The notes below the pieces were generated by a model. The model was not told the DNA's origin. It saw only the letters and a list, made by a program, of their open reading frames with translations, and did no database searches. A stretch of DNA of 64,000 nucleotides from Nocardia jinanensis (lineage in GTDB: Bacteria > Actinomycetota > Actinomycetes > Mycobacteriales > Mycobacteriaceae): the NCBI RefSeq assembly GCF_014645735.1, contig NZ_BMMH01000005.1, forward strand, positions 62,001-126,000, given 5' to 3'. Numbering within the stretch: position 1 is the first letter of the stretch; the number at the start of each line of letters is the position of its first letter. Below are positions 50,506-58,769 of the stretch, one piece after another. Position numbers and translations under genes: made by a program.

Positions 50506-51450
50506 TTACCAGAGCTGCGCTGGAACCAGGACTGTCCAGACCTGCCCCGGCGCGAAGGGGATGGCTGTAGCGGTGGGGGTTGTATAGGTTGTGCCTGCCT
50601 GCGGGGAGGGCCGGGACCACACGGCCGGGAACGCTTGACCGTCCCGAAGTACGAGGGCCCGACCGCTACCGGTCGTCTGGGCCAGAGGTGAGACGCTGCC
50701 CGCGATATCGCTGACGGCCGAGTCGTACACCTGCACACTCTGCAGCACGACCGTACTCGCCATGAGCTGTCCGGTATCGGCAACGGTATAGGCAGCACCG
50801 TCCATGGACACCAGCCACCGGTGGTGGCCGGGTGACCAGTCGAAACCGATCACCGTGTCCTGATACCGCGCTTCCTGATATTGCGTGGGCAGGCCACCGG
50901 CAGGCGTAGGACCGAAGTGCAGTTGCGACGCCGAAGACCAGCCGCCGCCCACGGGCAACTGATCCGACCGGACGAACAGATTGTGCGGAGCGTCGCGACT
51001 GTAGTCGCGGTAGTACGCCGCAGGTTGCCGATCGGCCGAGGCGTTCTGGAGCGACGAACGATCGACAGAGGCAACCAGCTCAGGTGCGGCACCAGAGGAT
51101 GCCAACGTCGGGTTGCCGAACTGGTCCAACAGCGTCAGATCCGTTTCCCGCACGCTTCGGACAGGTCCGATCGCCGGGGGTTTGTCGGTCGAGAACACGG
51201 CGGCCAACCGGCTCAAACCACCCTCGACCGGCTCGACGTAGACCAAGTCGGCGGCTCCGAGCCCTACCGGTGGTCGTGCCTGCGGACTGTTGTCTATCTT
51301 CGCGACCAGCACGGGCACCCCTACCCGGGATGATCCGTCCGGGCCGAGTGGAGCGCGCTCGGGCCGGGTGCCGCTACTGCACGCGAATACAGCGCACATC
51401 CCCAGTGTCGTCAGGAACGCGGCAATCCACACCCACCATCGCTGCTGCAT
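50506..51450 (-). CDS. DUF3048-domain lipoprotein
   Basis: A 314-residue exported lipoprotein. The ATG at 51450 with GAGGG upstream starts MQQRWWVWIAAFLTTLGMCA and a lipobox ending at the cysteine of VFACSS (about residue 24). The mature domain has VPVLVAKIDNSPQARPPVGL, ADLVYVEPVEGGLSRLAAVF, PAIGPVRSVRETDL and, later, FGPTPAG and FDWSPGHHRW, the DUF3048/YerB-like family, of which the role is unknown but extracellular. It stands alone, convergent with the small protein before it. Confidence 0.86.
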   Translation of the reverse strand: MQQRWWVWIAAFLTTLGMCAVFACSSGTRPERAPLGPDGSSRVGVPVLVAKIDNSPQARPPVGLGAADLVYVEPVEGGLSRLAAVFSTDKPPAIGPVRSVRETDLTLLDQFGNPTLASSGAAPELVASVDRSSLQNASADRQPAAYYRDYSRDAPHNLFVRSDQLPVGGGWSSASQLHFGPTPAGGLPTQYQEARYQDTVIGFDWSPGHHRWLVSMDGAAYTVADTGQLMASTVVLQSVQVYDSAVSDIAGSVSPLAQTTGSGRALVLRDGQAFPAVWSRPSPQAGTTYTTPTATAIPFAPGQVWTVLVPAQLW

Positions 51451-51611
51451 AGGAGCAACCCTCGTAACGCACCCGATTCTACGCCGCACTCGACCATGGC
51501 AGGAGTGGTCGAGCCGACCGCTGAGCTCGGCTATAACCATGCTCTGGCCGACCATGTCGAAGGGACCGGCCGACCCGGAGCCGACCGAACCCGCGCACTA
51601 TCCATCGGCTG

Positions 51612-52143
51612 TTATGACGCGTCCGGCACTACCCCTCCCGCTTCCCGGGAAGCGTTCGCCGCATCGGCCGATTCGGTCTGGGTCAGCGGCAGAACGATCA
51701 CCACCCGATCCGTATCGGTACGCCCGTACCGCCGACCGTATTCGAGCAGTAGCCGGGCCAGCCGTTCGGTGACGGTGTACGCACCGTAGTCCAGGCGGTG
51801 TACATCGGCCTCCCGCAGCCGGGCCACCACAGTACGCAACAGTTGATGCCAGGGCACCAGCAACGCGCGGAAGGTCGTACCCTGCACGGTGGCGGCGACC
51901 ACCGGCGAGATCGCGGTGATCGTCGCCGACCGCGCACCCCCATCGACCGCACTGAGCTCACCGAGCAGATCCCCGGGACCACGAATACCCAGGACGACCT
52001 GTTTTCCGCTGGGTGCGGAAGAGCTCACTTCGACCCAGCCCTGTTCGACCACCAGAACGTTGTCGGATGTATCGCCTTCGTGGAGCAGTACCGCTCCCCT
52101 TGGCCAGCGCTGCCGCGTACCCGCTCTCAGCAGCCGCTTTCTG
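51612..52143 (-). pseudogene. Crp/Fnr-family regulator relic
   Basis: On the minus strand a continuous frame reads FDRKRLLRAGTRQRWPRGAV, LLHEGDTSDNVLVVEQGWVE, VVLGIRGPGDLLGELSAVDG and RSATITAISPVVAATVQGTT, a good cyclic-nucleotide-binding domain. The C-terminal HTH begins (LPLTQTESADAANASREAG) but then stops after a few residues, so the recognition helix is lost. At the 5' end there is no usable start in frame: a GTG with GGAGGAC upstream (52195) is in the +1 frame, and a TGA lies close before. It is therefore a regulator broken at both ends. Confidence 0.68.
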
Positions 52144-52376
52144 TCGAAGTGAGGTAAAGCATCGGAATCCAGTGGTGTTCCACTTTTGAGTCACCGTCCT
52201 CCACGGTGATGACCTCGCGACGGAGTAGTCGATCGACCCCGGCGGAACACGGAGAACGCCGCTGCCGAGCCAGATTCGATATGGGGTAATCGAAACATCC
52301 ACTGCAATAGAAGGATTCAGGCGCCAGCACTCGGCGGTGCAACACCAGCCGCACCGTCCGCGGGCCGGGTGACAGG

Positions 52377-52580
52377 CCGTGCGCCGATCAGATTGCACGC
52401 TTGCGCGCACCGAGGTCCCGGCCGGATCGGCAAGGGCGACCTCGTCGTAGTGGCGATGAACGCCGCGAACCGTGACCCGCGCGTCTTCACCGACCCCGAT
52501 ATCCCCGACTTCGAGCGAAAGATGACCCGCCACCCTCCGCTGTCACGGTTCGCTCATTCCGGCGAATACGAGACGCGCGG
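52377..52580 (+). pseudogene. Cytochrome P450 fragment
   Basis: One frame reads IGKGDLVVVAMNAANRDPRV followed by FTDPDIPDFERKMTRH, the K-helix-to-meander region of actinobacterial P450s (xxxGxxVxxxxxAANRDPxxFxDPDxxDxxR). The following HPPLSRFAHSGEY vaguely corresponds to the HLxFGxGxHxC heme-loop start, but the heme cysteine is not readable. Without N-terminus and heme loop it is a dead fragment. Confidence 0.6.
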
Positions 52581-52581
52581 A

Positions 52582-54138
52582 TCAATCGCCGGCGACAACC
52601 CAAAGGCCTGCGACGGAAGGAGAATCGAGCCCCGTGAAGGACACACCTCCCACGGTCGGCGCCGAGAGCAATGCACTTCCGGGACGAGTGTAGAGAATGA
52701 AAGGAGTCAACTCGATCAGCCGATCCTGGACGGTCCCGTACGCACGCCGGCGTTCATCGACATCGGTACTCATCCGGCCCTGAGCGAGGGCTTCGTCCAA
52801 CTGCGGATCTACGACCTTGAACGGATTGCCCCGGCTCTGTGAGAAAAGGCGCTGGTAGAACATCGGCTCCGGGTCGGTTCCGTTCATACCGGTGATGGAC
52901 ATATCGTAATCCCCGGAATTGAGGCGTGCGGCGAGACCGGCGAAGTCCATGGATTCGACGGTGACTTCGATGTTGTCGAACCGGAGGAGCTGAGCCTGCA
53001 ATGCCTGGCTCCCCCGCTGGCTCTCCGGTGTCGAATAGGCCGTGATCGAGAACGACAACGGTTTACCCTCCGCCGCGAGTTCGTCCAGGAGTTTTTGAGC
53101 GAGGACCGGGTCGTGAACGTGAATCTTCTTGTCCGGGTCGTAGAACGGCGAGGAATCGACGAACAGCGTATCGGGATCGTCCGGCACACCGGATCGGATC
53201 AGATTGAATTGTTCGAGGTCGATCGCCGCGCTGACAGCCTTACGAGCACGCACGTCGGAGAACGGACCCCGCGCGTTGTTCAATGCATAGATGATCCCGC
53301 CACTGTGCTCGACGACGATCGGGGTCATACCCGCGTCGCGCGCTCGCTGCTCGTTCAACCGTGTCGGTTCGAAGATCACCTGTGCCGCACCGCTCTGCAG
53401 CGAGGCGAACCGCTGATTCTGGTCCGCGGTGGGCACGATCCGCAGTGTGTCGAGGTATGGCTTCGGGGCATCGAAATAGTTCGGGTTCTTCACGAGGTCG
53501 AGGGCACCACCACGAACCCAGCGTTGTAGTACGAACGGGCCGGCACCGATAGGCGCGTTGTCGAAAGCCCGTGGTCCCGCGCGCAGTGCCGCCGGAGACG
53601 CTATCCAGTTGAGTGCGGTGGCGGCTACTGTCCGGCCGAACTGCATGGTGGGCGCGACGAGGTCGATCCGCAGCGTGGTGGGCGAAAGAACCGTGGTCGA
53701 GACGATACCCGCGGCGTGCCCCCCGTCCAGCGCTCCCAGAGTCGGATCTTTCATCCTGTCCCAGCCGAACGCGACGGCGTCGGCACCGAATGGTGACCCG
53801 TCCGAGAAGACCAGGCCATCGCGCAACGTGAGGGTCCAAGTCGACCCGTCCTGCGAGGTGAGGCTTTCCGCGAGTTCGGGAGTGATCTCGCCGGTCGTCG
53901 CGTCACTCGCCACGAGTTGTCCGTACAGCGCATTGCCGAGCGCCCCGTCCTGCGGGCCCTGATTGCTCATGACACCGGGATCGAGTATCCGCGGATCCTT
54001 GTTGGTCATCAGGGTTATCGATCCCCCGAATTCGGGTTCACCCACGGCGCCCGGGGACGATTTCGTTCCGGCACCGCACCCGGATATCAACAGGAGCGCG
54101 GAAACCGCGCAGAGTGCGCGCCATTTGAAGTCGATCAT
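52582..54138 (-). CDS. ABC transporter substrate-binding lipoprotein (SBP_bac_5 family)
   Basis: A 518-residue lipoprotein. The ATG at 54138 (GAGGAA upstream) gives MIDFKWRALCAVSALLLISGC, a lipobox cysteine at residue 21. The mature part follows the peptide-binding fold: ALYGQLVASDATTGEITPEL, WTLTLRDGLVFSDGSPFGAD, IGAGPFVLQRWVRGG and RARKAVSAAIDLEQFN. It is 20 bp downstream of a Rieske oxygenase on the same strand, so a substrate-capture and an oxygenase step are made together. Opp-type permease and ATPase genes begin at 60213, same strand but with other genes between; this binding protein is a candidate partner for them. Confidence 0.88.
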   Translation of the reverse strand: MIDFKWRALCAVSALLLISGCGAGTKSSPGAVGEPEFGGSITLMTNKDPRILDPGVMSNQGPQDGALGNALYGQLVASDATTGEITPELAESLTSQDGSTWTLTLRDGLVFSDGSPFGADAVAFGWDRMKDPTLGALDGGHAAGIVSTTVLSPTTLRIDLVAPTMQFGRTVAATALNWIASPAALRAGPRAFDNAPIGAGPFVLQRWVRGGALDLVKNPNYFDAPKPYLDTLRIVPTADQNQRFASLQSGAAQVIFEPTRLNEQRARDAGMTPIVVEHSGGIIYALNNARGPFSDVRARKAVSAAIDLEQFNLIRSGVPDDPDTLFVDSSPFYDPDKKIHVHDPVLAQKLLDELAAEGKPLSFSITAYSTPESQRGSQALQAQLLRFDNIEVTVESMDFAGLAARLNSGDYDMSITGMNGTDPEPMFYQRLFSQSRGNPFKVVDPQLDEALAQGRMSTDVDERRRAYGTVQDRLIELTPFILYTRPGSALLSAPTVGGVSFTGLDSPSVAGLWVVAGD

Positions 54139-54158
54139 GTGTATTCCTCGGTGCAAAA

Positions 54159-55178
54159 TCAACTGGTGGACGATATCGCCGGCATGGACTTCGCGCCGTG
54201 CCCGACGGGATAGAAGTTCCGCACCCACTTGCGGAGTCGGGTGAACCCGGCCGCTTCGGATGCGGCCAACCCAGGAGGGTCGATGTAGATCTGGTGGGCC
54301 CAGATATTGACATCGTCCGGCAGCGCCGCATGCGTTTCCTGCAGCCGGCCTTCCAAATAACCGGGCTCGGCGTCACGTTCCGTCTTCTCGATCCAGACCG
54401 TGCCGAAGATTTCACACGTTTCGTCATCGACCGGGGTGGGACAGATGTTGACCACCCGTACGCCGGCGCGCATATGTTCGGCGGTGACGCTGATCCCGAT
54501 ACCCGACCACACGATGTACAGGGTATTCGTCGTCTCGTCGGTGTCCTGCCCGGAAGCCCATCGACGCCCGAACCCGATCTTGGCTTTCCAGGTGTGCTCG
54601 TCGGCCTCCTCGTGCAAGGCCACCGGCGCGGTCGGCGTGCGGTGCACGAAGCGGAAATGCTCGACGTCGACGGCGTTCTCCGGGAGCACGTTCGGTGGAA
54701 TTCGGACGCCGGTGAAGTGGTTGCGGCCACCAGGATAGGCCCGGTGGAAGTCGCGGCCCGCTGTATAGGCTTCGAGATCACGGAACACGTCGGGAACTTC
54801 CCATACCGGCGGGCTCCCGTCGACGTCGTGCCAGAGGTAGATCGACTCGTTGATCTCGGCCACCGGCCAGGACCGGACCCGGCGGGTGCGGTTGGGACGG
54901 TCCTGGTAGGGGATGCTCACGTTCCGGCCGTTCTCGTCCCACACCCAACCGTGGAACGGGCACTGGATGCCGTCGTCGACGACACAGCCGCCATAGGCCA
55001 GATTGGCGCCGAGGTGCTGACAGTGCGCGTCGAGGATCCGCACCACTGCGTCCTTGCCGCGGAAGGCGACCAATTCGTGGCCGAAATACTGCATCGGCAC
55101 CACTTTCCCCACGGGGAGGTCGGCGGACCAGCCGACCTGGAACCACCCCGTGGGCTTCATCAAATGCGCAATTGTCAT
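54159..55178 (-). CDS. Rieske non-heme iron oxygenase, KshA/aromatic-ring-hydroxylase-like
   Basis: A 339-residue oxygenase. The ATG at 55178 has AGGAGGAAGG upstream. The Rieske centre is Cys53-x-His55 and Cys73-x2-His76 (AHCQHLGANLAYGGC, QCPFHGW), with 17 residues between. The mononuclear iron site reads D171-x2-H174-x4-H179 (AVDVEHFRFVH). WPVAEINESIYLWHDVDG and a short C-terminal region (339 residues, against about 380-390 for KshA) match the KshA/VanA-like class with a single polypeptide oxygenase that needs a separate reductase, not seen here. It probably hydroxylates or demethylates a large hydrophobic or aromatic substrate. Confidence 0.88.
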   Translation of the reverse strand: MTIAHLMKPTGWFQVGWSADLPVGKVVPMQYFGHELVAFRGKDAVVRILDAHCQHLGANLAYGGCVVDDGIQCPFHGWVWDENGRNVSIPYQDRPNRTRRVRSWPVAEINESIYLWHDVDGSPPVWEVPDVFRDLEAYTAGRDFHRAYPGGRNHFTGVRIPPNVLPENAVDVEHFRFVHRTPTAPVALHEEADEHTWKAKIGFGRRWASGQDTDETTNTLYIVWSGIGISVTAEHMRAGVRVVNICPTPVDDETCEIFGTVWIEKTERDAEPGYLEGRLQETHAALPDDVNIWAHQIYIDPPGLAASEAAGFTRLRKWVRNFYPVGHGAKSMPAISSTS

Positions 55179-55578
55179 CGCCGACCTTCCTCCTGGCTCG
55201 TCACGACACCCCGGCACGCCGCGTGAGGGGCCTGCTGGACACGAGTTGCAATAAGGGTAATGAATACGAATCGTCAGTAGATCAGTTGCGGCGTCGAATC
55301 GGGCTGAAACAGCTAAATCGGGCAGATGATTCGCGATTTCGGTGTAATCTCATCCACGCCCTCGCGACTCCATCCACCAGGCGGTATCCGACACGTAGTG
55401 AACGATGTAATTCACAGGTCAACCATCCCTTCGCGGAATGAAGCCAGCGGCTCGCGCCCGACTCCACCCGAACCGGCACAGGAGATTCCGGCAGGCACGA
55501 ATGGATCGATGACCTCGCAGCCTCCGCCTCACCCTCACGACAAACGTTAACATATCAGTATCCTGAAAAGGAGCGGTT
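55179..55578. other. Divergent promoter region between Rieske and acyl-CoA synthetase operons
   Basis: About 400 bp without a gene. Parts are AT-richer than the surroundings. GTGAA-CGATGTAA-TTCAC near 55398-55415 is an inverted repeat with 5-bp arms that could be an operator for either direction; no regulator gene is adjacent. Confidence 0.4.
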
Positions 55579-57156
55579 TTGAGTCTCTTCCGTACCTCCG
55601 GCGATCGTCTCTGGCTTCTCGTGGAGCAACGTGCGAATCTCTCGCCGGATCGAATCCTTCTCGTGGACACCTACGGCCGTTCGATGACGTTCGGTGCGTT
55701 CCGCGCAACCGCGGAACGCGTAGCCGCCGGACTGCAGGAGCAGGGAGTCACCGAAGGACGGCGCGTGGCGTGGCAGTTGCCCACCAGCCTCGAGGCCGTG
55801 GTTCTGACCGCAGCCCTCGCGCGACTCGGGGCGGTGCAGAATCCGCTGATCGTCATGCTGCGAGAGGCGGAACTACAGGCAATCGACGCACAGGTCCGCG
55901 CCGAGTTGGTGATCACCATTCCGGATTGGCAGGGCTTCGGGCATGCCGCGGCTCATCGGGCGATCGTCGGTGAGCGGGCACAAGTCCTCGACTGCGACCA
56001 CCGCACAGTAGGAAGCGAGGGGATCGCACTGCCCGAAGCAGACCCGGCAACATTGCCGGGCCTTCCGGGTCACGACGATCGACGATGGGTGTACGTAACG
56101 TCCGGAAGTACATCGGTACCCAAGGCCGTCTGGCATACCGATGCGTCGGTATGCGCCTCGGCCCGCGCCATGGTGGAGGATCTGCCGCTCGAAGCAGACG
56201 ATGTGGTACCGATCCCGTTCCCCTATCCCCATATCGGCGGTGCCGCATGGCTGGTGACCGCCCTGCGTACCGGATGCCGGCTGATACTGGTGGATCGTTT
56301 CGATCCAGTGCGCTCGCCGTTGGATATGGCGGAGCAGGGCGCAACGATCCTCGGCAGTGCGACACCGTTCTTCCGGGCATACATCGCCGCACAACGAGAG
56401 CATGGGCCCACACCCTTGTTTCCGGCTCTCCGCTTCACCATGGGCGGCGGTGCTCCGTCCCCGGCGGGAATGGATCAGGAGTTCCGGGACACCGTGGGCG
56501 GTAGGGGAATCTACAATGGTTACGGCTTGACCGAATGCCCGCTCGCCGGATTCCCGCCTTTCGATCGCCCCGACCTGCGCGAAAAATCCTCGTGGATGCC
56601 CGGACCGGATGTCGAGGTTCGTATCGTGGCGCCGGACGGCACCGGATCACCCCCTGGAGAACAGGGGGAGTTGTTGCTGCGAGCACCCCAGCAATTCAGC
56701 GGGTATCTGGACGAAGCCGCTACTGCTCTCGCCCTCGATCCCGAGGGCTTCGTACGCACCGGCGACCTCGCGAGCGTCGACGAATCCGGCGCTGTGACGA
56801 TCACGGGCCGGTTGAAAGAGATCATTGTGCGCAACGGCGAGAACATCTCGTGCGCCGAGGTCGAATCGGTACTGATGGCACACCCGTCGATCGCCGAGGC
56901 CGCGCTGATCGCGATCCCGAATCCACATACCGGTGAACGAGCCTGCGCCGCGCTCGTCGTCGAAAACGACATGCCCACACCGACCGTGGCGGAGATCCAC
57001 GCCTTCTGCACTGCGGCCGGATTGGCACGGTTCAAATCACCCGAAGAACTCGTAATCGTCGACACGATTCCCCGCAGCTCGATGGGAAAGATAGCCCGTA
57101 TGCAACTGCGCGCCGAAGTTCTGGCGGCTGCACGCACACCAGCTCGGCCACACTGA
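55579..57156 (+). CDS. AMP-dependent acyl-CoA synthetase/ligase
   Basis: A 525-residue adenylating enzyme with a TTG start after AAAAGGAG. Motifs: the phosphate loop VYVTSGSTSVPKAVW, PFPYPHIGGAAWLV, the A5-like GYGLTECPLAGFP, RTGDLASVDESGAVTITGRL, KEIIVRNGENISCAEVE and the catalytic lysine in PRSSMGKIARMQL near the C-terminus. It activates a carboxylic acid as acyl-AMP and then acyl-CoA; the NPLIVMLREAEL region is like medium-chain or aromatic/bile-acid-type ligases but substrate cannot be assigned. It is divergent from the Rieske/binding-protein operon, and probably acts in the same pathway. Confidence 0.9.
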   Translation: MSLFRTSGDRLWLLVEQRANLSPDRILLVDTYGRSMTFGAFRATAERVAAGLQEQGVTEGRRVAWQLPTSLEAVVLTAALARLGAVQNPLIVMLREAELQAIDAQVRAELVITIPDWQGFGHAAAHRAIVGERAQVLDCDHRTVGSEGIALPEADPATLPGLPGHDDRRWVYVTSGSTSVPKAVWHTDASVCASARAMVEDLPLEADDVVPIPFPYPHIGGAAWLVTALRTGCRLILVDRFDPVRSPLDMAEQGATILGSATPFFRAYIAAQREHGPTPLFPALRFTMGGGAPSPAGMDQEFRDTVGGRGIYNGYGLTECPLAGFPPFDRPDLREKSSWMPGPDVEVRIVAPDGTGSPPGEQGELLLRAPQQFSGYLDEAATALALDPEGFVRTGDLASVDESGAVTITGRLKEIIVRNGENISCAEVESVLMAHPSIAEAALIAIPNPHTGERACAALVVENDMPTPTVAEIHAFCTAAGLARFKSPEELVIVDTIPRSSMGKIARMQLRAEVLAAARTPARPH

Positions 57157-57160
57157 GCAC

Positions 57161-57199
57161 CGGGTTCCGGGGGGCGGTGAACCGGCCCCCCGGAACCCG
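57161..57199 (+). terminator. Perfect 15-bp hairpin after acyl-CoA synthetase
   Basis: CGGGTTCCGGGGGGC (57161-57175) pairs perfectly with GCCCCCCGGAACCCG (57185-57199) around a 9-nt loop. No T-run follows. It begins 5 bp after the stop codon and separates this gene from the following SDR-like gene. Confidence 0.68.
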
Positions 57200-57355
57200 A
57201 TTCACCGTTCCGGACAGCCGGAAAGTGTGTCGAACTTTGCTGTATCGGTTCACGCATTTCGTCTATTAATCTAACTGTATCGTGGTATCGGCGACCAGCG
57301 ATCCCGCACGGCGCTCGTCGCCGAGCAGCATCATCGACCCAGAGGACACATATCC

Positions 57356-58153
57356 ATGGACTACCGGATCAAGGGGCGAGTCGCACTCGTCGTCGGCGGC
57401 AGCAAGGGTATCGGTAAGGAGACCGCGAAGATGCTCGCGGCGGAGGGCAGCCGGGTTGCGATCGTGGCACGCACCCGCACGCACATCGACCGTGCGGTCG
57501 AGGAGATCACCGAGGCGGGCGGCACGGCGCTCGGGGTGCCGGCCGATATGAGTTCACAGGAAGGCATCGAGTCCGCGGTCGCGACGGTCACCGAGAAGCT
57601 CGGGGCCCCACTTATAGTGGTGACCCAGGCGGACTTTCATGTCCGTGGCTTCTTCGAGGAGATCACGCGCGTCGAGGACTACGTCGACTCGTACCGCACG
57701 TATACGCTCAGTCAGGTACATATGCTGCGGGCCGTACTCCCTGCCATGCGCGAGGCCGGCTGGGGCCGGTTCGTCCACATCGGGTCGGGCACCGCCAAGG
57801 AACCGCAGAGTCTGCCGCCGCATACGGTCGCCAACGCCACGCGTCCTTCCACCGTCGGCCTTCTCAAGAGTGTGGCCGACGAGTACGCCCAGTTCGGTAT
57901 CACCATCAACACCGTAGCGCCCGGCTGGATAGCGACCAAGACCACCAACTGGTACCTCTCCACCCATGAGGGGCTCACCGACGACGCCGCACGCAAGAAA
58001 TGGCTGATGGAGAAAGCGGGAGTTCCAGCGGGCCGGGCAGGTGACCCCGAGGAGATCGCCTCGACCATCGCCTACCTCTGTTCAGATCAGGCCGGCTATC
58101 TGAACGGCCACTACATCTGTGTCGATGGGGCCCATCACCGGTCCGCCTTCTGA
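57356..58153 (+). CDS. SDR-fold protein lacking the usual catalytic Tyr/Lys
   Basis: A 265-residue protein with an SDR Rossmann start (VGGSKGIGKETA, about 13-24) and C-terminal NGHYICVDG. The usual NNAG motif reads VVTQADFH, and the expected catalytic segment reads SGTAKEPQSLPPHTVANATR followed by PSTVGLLKSVADEYA: neither a tyrosine nor a lysine stands in a YxxxK arrangement. Some SDR-like proteins have this altered (NxTR/LSN) site and are of unknown activity. No clear ribosome-binding site is visible (ACAGAGGACACATATCC upstream has AGAGGA). It follows the acyl-CoA synthetase but is separated by a terminator-like hairpin. Confidence 0.8.
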   Translation: MDYRIKGRVALVVGGSKGIGKETAKMLAAEGSRVAIVARTRTHIDRAVEEITEAGGTALGVPADMSSQEGIESAVATVTEKLGAPLIVVTQADFHVRGFFEEITRVEDYVDSYRTYTLSQVHMLRAVLPAMREAGWGRFVHIGSGTAKEPQSLPPHTVANATRPSTVGLLKSVADEYAQFGITINTVAPGWIATKTTNWYLSTHEGLTDDAARKKWLMEKAGVPAGRAGDPEEIASTIAYLCSDQAGYLNGHYICVDGAHHRSAF

Positions 58154-58238
58154 CCGGCGTCCGCTGGTAGATGAATCCGGTACCGGCGCCGTCGAGGACG
58201 GGATCGTCGGGAAGTGTCAGTGCGACGGTCAGGTGGGC

Positions 58239-58529
58239 TCATCTGGCGGCAATGCCGTCTACCCACTGTGTCGCCCGCTGGAGGAATTCCGGACCGTTGA
58301 GTGCGAGATTCATCGAGTGGCCCGCCCGCGGGAGCACATAGGTGGCCAGGTCCGCCTTCGGGAAGTACGGACGCTCGGAGCGACGCAGTGCGTCTGCGTC
58401 CGAGCAGTCGGCCTCTTCGCATTGTGCGCCCGATGTCGGGACCGCGCCCGCCATCGGGGCCACCGCACCCGCCGGAATCGCCATTGCCGTAACGACCAGC
58501 AGTTGCCACAGACGGCGCGGAAAGATCAT
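58239..58529 (-). CDS. Exported mini-protein: signal peptide joined to an alpha/beta-hydrolase C-terminus
   Basis: 96 residues from an ATG preceded by AAAGGGCAGG. The N-terminus MIFPRRLWQLLVVTAMAIPA, ending AGAVP, is a clear signal peptide; the remaining part ends with TYVLPRAGHSMNLALNGPEF, the catalytic-histidine region of secreted alpha/beta hydrolases. The nucleophile and acid are missing. It is probably a gene that lost its middle by deletion but kept frame, hence a pseudogene in effect; an exported small protein with another role is possible. Convergent with the SDR-like gene. Confidence 0.5.
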   Translation of the reverse strand: MIFPRRLWQLLVVTAMAIPAGAVAPMAGAVPTSGAQCEEADCSDADALRRSERPYFPKADLATYVLPRAGHSMNLALNGPEFLQRATQWVDGIAAR

Positions 58530-58712
58530 GGTTGCCTGCCCTTTCGACGGTCGAACGGAACGAGGCCAACAGAATCAGCACAATTAGATGCCTATTTATG
58601 GTCGACCGCCGGCTCACCGGTGGATATCCGGATGTCCGACCGGGTCCCCTGACCTGTCACCGCAGGTCCGGGCGCCCGTAGCGCACCATCCGCGCCGACG
58701 AGCACGGACCAT

Positions 58713-58743
58713 GCCCCCGAAGGCCGGCCGGGCCTTCGGGGGC
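58713..58743. terminator. Perfect 13-bp hairpin
   Basis: GCCCCCGAAGGCC (58713-58725) pairs with GGCCTTCGGGGGC (58731-58743) around a 5-nt loop, 26 bp beyond the stop of the minus-strand gene at 58770. This is the likely terminator for that gene and may act in both directions. Confidence 0.68.
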
Positions 58744-58769
58744 ACTTCGTCCCCACCCGACCGATCCGG

